A stretch of DNA of 64,000 nucleotides from Aphelidium insulamus (lineage: Eukaryota > Aphelidiomycota > Aphelidea > Aphelidiaceae), in NCBI GenBank assembly GCA_036784855.1, contig JAZDSV010000019.1:124001-188000 (forward strand), written 5' to 3'. The notes under the pieces are model-generated. The model did no database searches and had not been told where the DNA came from. It saw nothing but the letters and a program-made list of their open reading frames with translations. Each line of letters starts with the position of its first letter. Position 1 is the first letter of the stretch. Shown here piece after piece: positions 57,511-64,000 of this stretch. Both the position numbers and the translations under genes were made by a program.

Positions 57511-58076
57511 GATGTCCCTATGTATGGGTGCGTATGGGTATGGATGGGTGTATGGTTGGGTGTATGGCGTACAGGCGAGGCGTGCAGTGGATGGATGGAT
57601 GATGCGGAGAAAGTGAACGCGCAGTGTTTGTGGACGTGTTTGTGCCACGTCGATGGCGTTACTTCATTCAGGCGTTCTTTTTCTTTCCTTCGGTACATAT
57701 TATATACAATACACATGTATGGACAAGTAAGTTGGTTCATACACTGAATTAAGTGACACGACGGTATATTCATCATCTGTAGTCAGCTCTGTACACGTTG
57801 TATACAAGTGTGAGCTTGTTGCAGATACTCTTTAATATGCACATCTTGTTTCCCTTGTTGACTATACACTTACTCAAAAACTGATGATGATAAGAACCTT
57901 GCGGTGTTCTGAAAATGCATTATGATGAAGAAAATCACCTTTGACTCAATACAATAGCCGTATTACAAGTTCCCGCCCAATATGACTCCTTCGTCACACC
58001 CCATATGGTTGTGACAATGACTGCAGGGAGTAGAACAACATCCAAAGTCTTCAAGTAATAATAATGAAAACATAAT
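57511..58076. other. Intergenic region with GTATGGGTG repeats
   Basis: About 570 bases. Repeated GTATGGGTG/GTATGGTTGG/GGATGG motifs (57518-57600) form a short purine-rich run near the YSC84 start. No gene recognised. Confidence 0.5.
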
Positions 58077-60011
58077 TTATGATATTGCAGTGGGAGCAGT
58101 GTCGTCGCCGAGGCTAACGGGCGCGTACAGTACACAAGTGATGTACTTGTTGCGATACCGAGTAGACACCGCCAGCCCGATAACATTGTCTCGTATGGTC
58201 AGCGCGTGCATATGATTCAGTGTCACCTGGTCCGGCACCGGCAACAGCTGCGGGTCGTGGGCGGGCAGCAGGTGTTGTGCACTGCGCCGCGGATTCAGCG
58301 GACTGTTGCCACTACTACTGCTCGCCGTGATACCGCTACATCTCCCCGGGCTGGAGACGGAGCGAGCCGATGATAGCGAGTGCCGCGGCTGAAGCGATGC
58401 TGAAAATGATCTGCTCATCGGGGAGGTGGAGCCGCTTCCGATTCCAGTTGCCGGTGCCGGACGGAGGCGGGCCGTGACCGGTGATATGGGTGGAGCATGC
58501 AAGGCAGTGTGACTCGAAAATGAATTAGATCGGGCAGAGCGAGTGCCTGCTGCAGCTGTTGACGTTGAAGATGAAGACGGCGTGGCAGCATTGAGAATAA
58601 TGTTTTCCAGCTGGGGAGGGAGATTGAGTGGTGGCGAGAATACGGCGAATGGGTCGCCTGGCGGTTGACGAGATGCCACGGTTGTGGACAGAGCCCGCTG
58701 TGCGCCAGGATCAAGTCTCCTATCGCCGCAGCCGCCGTAGTCATCGCCACCACCATACATGTGCGACTCCCCGTAATGGCTACTCATGCTGCTGTTGAGA
58801 GATCGTAAATATAGATCGCGTTCCACGGAACTGGCAGACGAAGAGGTTGCCGACGCCGGCCGCTGCAACACTGGCGGCTTCAAGTATTCAGGCAGATCCT
58901 GATGGTAGTCGGCATCATCCGACACCAATAAATCGGCGCCATTGCAATCCTCGTCATCTACCAGGGAAGCGGCATTTTGTGCGCCAAACCGCGACATGTC
59001 CGCGTCAAGTCCATCGTCGGCATTCACTTCAATGTAGTTCACTAGGTTGCCGTGAATGTCCAGCGCGGTGTCATAGTCGGGCGAACAGCGCCACTGCCCA
59101 TCCACAATGAACTTTAAGCGGTGTGTTCCCGGCCGCAATTGCAAGACTGTCGTGAAATCGGAATTGCTGAGACACGTCGTTAGATCAAATACTGGATGTA
59201 ATATTATCATACCTGGGTACAAGCATTATCTGGTGCTTCCACTCGGTAAAAGTGCCCGCCACCGCCACTTGCTTTCCGTCGCCGTTCCATGATATAATTG
59301 TGGCAATGTTATTTGCGCTGGAATTGCTACTCTCGTGCACTTCATTCAAATTTGAACCATGTGCCTCGTCTCGACCTGGTTCTACATCAATCTTATCTTG
59401 TGCTGATCATAGCTGAATAAGACCAGTATACAATGTTATACACAATATCATAGATATACTACACATGCATAAGCTTACCGAGCGGGTGGGCGGACCGGGA
59501 ATCCGGCGTTTGATCAATATCAAGTTCTCGCCGAGCCGCTGAGAGGAGACCTCGCTGAGCCGCATTCAGTGTGACACCCTGCAGTGAATGTGCGGTGGCC
59601 GGTACAGAGAGAGGAGAGCCAAAAAATGGCCCGTCCCTGTCCAAGCCGGGATAGAGAAGCACTGGCGGCGGCCTTGACCGGCCGATTGTGACGGGGGCGG
59701 CCACGACGCGCTTCACCTCGTCCACAGCGGCCAGAATGTTGTTACTGGGAGTAGTGTCGAGATGTGTGGCCACCGTCACCGGCAGCGGGTGCGGTGGCGG
59801 CTGCAAAGCAATGGACCCACTAGACTCGGTCCGGGCGCCGGCCGCATGAACAGTAGCCACAGCCGTGCTGGCAGCAGTACGTCCGTGGGCGGGCGATGCT
59901 GACGCAGCACGTAACAGCTTGCTGCCATCAGGTGCGAGAGCATTGTCGGCGGCGGCCGGGTTGGCAGATGTTGAAGGCGACGGCGCGGGCGACGACGGAG
60001 CGTTGCCCATT
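58077..60011 (-). CDS. AMPK/SNF1 beta subunit
   Basis: Scaffold and glycogen-sensing subunit of AMPK. The start at 60011 gives MGNAPSSP, an N-myristoylation motif as in animal AMPK beta (MGNTSSE); the ORF has another in-frame Met five codons earlier. Exon 2 joins via ATIISWNGDGKQVAVAGTFT, EWKHQIMLVP, and exon 3 gives HRLKFIVDGQWRCSPDYDTA, DIHGNLVNYIEV: the CBM48 domain. The far C-terminus has LPPQLENIILN, then LPVPDQVTLNHMHALTIRDN and RYRNKYITCVLYAP, the ASC domain that binds the alpha and gamma subunits. A long Ser-rich linker separates the two domains. Introns lie near 59404-59478 and 59168-59211. Confidence 0.93.
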
Positions 60012-60173
60012 AGGCGCCGCAAGTTCACGCGCTGTTCTTGCTTGTCCCACTTTGCTTATCGAGCGAATTAATTGAGAGTCATTTGCGCTGTGGATTGTAT
60101 GCAAGCAATATTTACATGTGCAAGCAATACAAGTGCAAGCGAAATTAATACACCACAACTATTCCATATATAT

Positions 60174-61333
60174 TCACAGATCCTCGTCAGAGTCACTTTG
60201 GACAACTGATGCATTATCGCCATCGCTGGCATCTTCTGCAATGGGAACATTATAATCTGCAATATTAACTTTCAGTGCTTACCGTCATCGGCAGCAACTT
60301 CCGGCGTGGAGACATCCCGGCTTCTCTTGACGGGTGATGATATGCCTACTGGCACCACCCCGTCCATATTTGGAACCGCAAATGCAGTGGCTGCATTGTC
60401 AATTCAAGGTTTATAGTCTGTAGTACATGCGAATTACCGTTGAGCTGCTGTTTCAACTCTCTGATCTTTTGCTTCTTGGCATTCAGCAGTTGTGCAAACT
60501 GATAATTAGTTATTTGCATCAAGAAAATACACAGTAGGTTTACCTTGACGTAAAGTGTCGACTCCATGTGTTGCCTGTCGGCAGTCATCGTGGACATTCG
60601 GGCCACAGAGTCGGTATGTAACTGTTGTGCAGAAGATAACTCAGATTCCAGCGTGGCTACTCGTCCCTGGACTCCACTTAGCTCAAGTATAAAGGTATAG
60701 GCGATAAATAAGACCAATGCATACCTGCGATGACAATGTGTGCTGCATCCAGACTTGGAGGACATCTCGTCGAGACTCTTCAGATATATCAAGTACTAAG
60801 CAGCCAACTCGAAACACCAAGCCGTCATCGGAGCGCGATTTGCAGACCAGATGCTGAATGTAAATGGTTATTACCTCAGCAGCATGTTGATATCATAAAC
60901 ACCCCGACCATCGTTGGGGATTTATCTTCCATGCTTAAGGAAAGAGCTTTGGCTGGTGAAGTTGAATTCTGAGCCAAGGACTGAAGGAAAAGGTCTCGAA
61001 AGTCGGAGACTTGGCTGCCATCTTCAATGACGCGTTTCCAGTCATCGTCGCCAACGACTGCATGGTCCGCACACCTCGTCAGCATAGCACAAAGCAGATC
61101 TCCATATTGCACGCACGCACGCTTTACGCGGTAAGTTGCGCCACCAGTCCCGCCGCCAAATGGATCCAAATACCGGCGAACCAGCCACAACTGACACGTA
61201 CTTGAAGCAGGCATATCAAAGACTACTCATAGCCACGCACCTCACATGTCGCGGTATTGTCTGATGTCCATCTCGCTAGAAGCAAATCTTGGCCGCCGTC
61301 CAGCAGCGTCACGGCTATTCTCGTTTGGTTCAT
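60174..61333 (-). CDS. XRCC4: XRCC4-like NHEJ protein
   Basis: Several exons. The N-terminus (MNQTRIAVTLLDGGQDLLLA, RWTSDNTATCE) resembles the beta-rich XRCC4 head. The exon near 60740-60860 has LVFRVGCLVLDISEESRRDV, like VSFRLGSFNLEKV in XRCC4. The coiled-coil stalk has LSGVQGRVATLESELSS and, separately, FAQLLNAKKQKIRELKQQLN, matching the ligase IV-binding helix (VLNEKKTKIRSLHNKL). The tail is acidic (SDGDNASVVQSDSDEDL). Head exon borders are tentative, and the region at 60960-61190 is a larger insert than usual. Confidence 0.6.
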
Positions 61334-61612
61334 TGTTGTATGATTTTAGCCGAACAAGTAGGATGCAAACCTTTTAGCGCAGATTGCAGCAGCCAAAGGT
61401 CAGCTGTACAATGCGGGATTTTCGGATGCACTACATAGTATACTAAAAGGTAGTGGCACTTGTCAGATGATGTGTCAGCATCTATTGGTAGCAATCTAGT
61501 TGCGCGCGTGTCTTGGGATGAGATGTTCTCAAGGAGCATCACAAGATATGCATTCAGTAAACAAAAAAACACGACTCGACACGAACTGTAACTGTATTGT
61601 ATGTAACTCCGC

Positions 61613-63965
61613 TCAAAGAGACTTTTGAGCCTCAAGCAACTCTCGCAGGCGCTCCTTCATCTTGGGCAGTTCAGACAGCTGATGCTCCAGCGCCGTCTTT
61701 TCCTCTTGCAACGCCAAGCGCTCGGCAGCATTCAGCCGCGTAAACACATAACCTCCCTGTCCATCATACTGCAGAATGTAGTTGTGATACTTCCAGAGGG
61801 ACGGTCGGTGGGACACCGTCATCAGGCATATACCCAGCTTGGTGGCGTGGGTGTACATGGCACGTTCAATGTCCATACTGACGGCCGAGGTGCACTCGTC
61901 CAGTATGGCATACTTTGGAGCGTGGTAAAACAATCGGGCCATGGCTATTCGCTGCTTGTCTCCACCAGATAGCACATCCTTCCAGTCACGCTCCGTGTCC
62001 CATCCACCTTCCCTGGCCACAATGCCGTCCAGTTGAACCACGGCCAGGCTACGTTGCAGATCATCGTCGGTGATGCCGCGGCGCTGCATATCCTCCACAG
62101 TGTGCGGGTACAGTATCTGATCTCTCAGAGTCCCAGTGACAAGATACGGTCGCTGTGGAATGTAAAATATGTCGCTTGGATTCGGCTTGTGCACCACGCC
62201 GCCTACATGAGTAGCGTGAGCACACACTACACATTTACCAACTTTACCGACCATAAACAGGCCACAGGCCACCAAGAATGCGAAAAAGTGAACTCTTGCC
62301 GCATCCATTCGGTCCCACAATCAGCAGATGCATACCGGGACGCATGTGCAAGGTGAGCGATCGCAGCAACACATCTCCGTTGGGGGAAATTATCGGGACA
62401 TCTTTGAACTCAATGTCATCCGATATTACTACGGTGCCACGCTGCTGCAGTAGCTCCGTGTTGGCATTGCTGACCAGTGTTTTCTGGAAGCGGCCGTGTT
62501 TGATATCTTCGAATGTTTCAAGCAGTTCAGTGACGCGAGCCGTGAACCCAGCAAGCTCCGTGATCTCCTTGTACGAGTACATGACCCTGCCGAATGCATC
62601 CGATGCACTCAGCAACAATCGGCGGTTAGTGACAAATCCTGAACATTGAAAAACGCGGAGAACTCAATATTCTCTTACACACCTTCCGTGCGCGATCCAA
62701 TGTCAACAGAGGTGCTGTCTCCGGCGGCGAGAACGGCGGCAGCATCTGCCGCATTGTGGTCTGTCTGTTCAAAGAACACTGGCACGGCACACAGCACCAG
62801 GCCCATGGCGCCCCAAAAGTATTTGATGATGAAATCTTCCATCATTCCGTGGAATATCTTGGCGCGAAATATGGAATTAATGTGCTTGATTAGGTGGCGA
62901 TAATTTCCCGCCAGAATGTCCCGCTCAATGTTGTGGCCGCGGTACAGCGCAATTTCCTCGCAGTTTTCAATAAGACGCGAGTGCGTGAACCGGTACTCTC
63001 CCTGCACCGAAATCTGTGAGAACTGCGTAACCAAGACAGAACAATGAGCTGACCTCCAGTCGCTGCTCCTCTGCAACCATCTTGCCGAATGCGGGCGTGA
63101 TCAGGCGCAGTGCCCATGCACTCAGATTCACAATTAGACTAATGCCAAACAGCGCCTCGCCGCCAACGTTGCGCGACAGCTGAATGTTGTAGATGACCAC
63201 GTCGAGCATGGGTTTGGCCAGGTTGGAGTACAGGTCCGACAAACTGTTGCAGAACTTGCTGACGTCTTGCGTGACGCACTGGTCCGCATTCTTGATACGG
63301 TCGTCCAGATTGCCAACTTTGTAGAACATTACGTCCGCCAAGTACCGGTCGTGGATGTACGATGTGAGCCGCGTGCGGAATGCAATGGCCAGTTTGCTTT
63401 GCATGTATGACAGCTATACATTATTAACATAAGCGTATATATAGCCTGCATATTTACTTACCATGCTGTTGGTGTAGGTGGCAGGCACGGCGATGGCCAT
63501 CCAATAGGCAAGTCCACGCAGAAACGCTGACCCGTTGCCGCGCACCAGATCGCTGACTATACGGCCGTCCAGTGCTGCGACATATACCGATAACACCGTT
63601 CGGAAGACCAGAAAGAACGAGTGCAGCAACAGCATGCCAAACTCTTTGGAGCGAATGCCTGCGCGAATGGATATCAAAATTGTGACTTGTCTCACGAAGT
63701 TGCGTACCCGGGATGACAATGCCCAGCAGAAACCGCAGCCGGCGAAAGAACACTGCATCCACCTAATGCGATCAGTAAGCGTACACTACAGTGCAGCTTC
63801 AGCGCATGCCTCGACACGGCTGGACTGCACGGCCGCTTGTTTGGCGGGCAGAGATGCCGGGGCTTTGGCTTGCGACCGTCTAGTGGATCGGCGCAGTCTC
63901 CAGAGGACGGATAGTAGCGCCAGCAAGTACACAGATCGCTTTACCCCGCGACTGTGTACATGCAT
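61613..63965 (-). CDS. Peroxisomal ABCD-type half-transporter
   Basis: Imports very-long-chain acyl-CoA into peroxisomes. From M at 63965: basic start ([20 protein letters not shown]), then after a 71-base intron [19 protein letters not shown]. The membrane domain has [40 protein letters not shown] (EAA-like loop) and [12 protein letters not shown]. The nucleotide domain has [20 protein letters not shown] (Walker A), [20 protein letters not shown] (Q-loop), [20 protein letters not shown] (signature), [10 protein letters not shown] (Walker B) and [11 protein letters not shown] (switch His). All motifs of ABCD1-3 are present in order. The reading frame stays open past the window edge, so an earlier start is possible. 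Confidence 0.93.
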
Positions 63966-64000
63966 CCATTGCGCCGACGACGAGAGCGTTGACAGCGCTG

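Overview
This is a nuclear eukaryotic window. It is gene-dense, and the conserved genes on both strands are cut by many short introns, mostly 40-80 bases, with GT or unusually often GC donors. Intergenic gaps are a few hundred bases. The gene set mixes fungal-type cell biology (a Vac8-like armadillo protein with an N-terminal Gly/Cys acylation motif, a KIN82/FPK1/nrc-2-type AGC kinase, a Ysc84-type SYLF-SH3 protein, AMPK beta, Sec14-like protein) with traits lost in most Dikarya: the centriole protein CEP135 and a cobalamin-processing MMACHC-like protein. I infer a flagellated, early-diverging relative of fungi or another opisthokont protist. I cannot name the species, and the lineage is an inference.

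Layout. 1-16 kb: U2SURP (partial), AGC kinase, a probable broken gene, an ankyrin-RasGEF fusion, UROD, RPL43, VAC8, RTCB. 16-29 kb: an accessory, rearranged region with an intronless P450, two copies of an MMACHC-like gene (one frameshifted), a small secreted protein with a frameshifted relative, three copies of a secreted ankyrin-type protein (one intact, two broken), a TauD-like dioxygenase, and a broken A+T-rich ABC1-type kinase gene. About 390 bp of the divergent dioxygenase/ABC1 promoter region recurs inverted beside a truncated ankyrin copy. 30-33 kb: FPGS and deoxyhypusine synthase, convergent. 33-38 kb: a secreted F-box-like/ankyrin protein, mitochondrial intermediate peptidase, a pair of perfect palindromes and a 12-cysteine secreted protein. 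38-50 kb: RNF5-like E3 ligase, NOG2 GTPase, ERCC8, a thioredoxin-like protein, RPS5, a Sec14-like protein, DNAJC3. 50-64 kb: CEP135, a broken secreted ankyrin gene, YSC84-like, AMPK beta, an XRCC4-like protein, and a peroxisomal ABCD half-transporter that reaches the window end.

There are no operons. The housekeeping genes cover splicing and tRNA ligation, translation and eIF5A hypusination, heme and folate metabolism, ER quality control, DNA repair, energy sensing and peroxisomal import. The accessory genes are almost all intronless, mostly predicted to be secreted, and present as duplicated or decayed copies, which fits a fast-evolving secretome for interaction with a host or prey (inference).

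The most notable observations are a high share of GC-AG introns (eight of roughly ninety), the secreted ankyrin family with its inverted promoter insertion, a 13-nt micro-exon, a ribosomal-protein start codon split by an intron, and paired palindromes.
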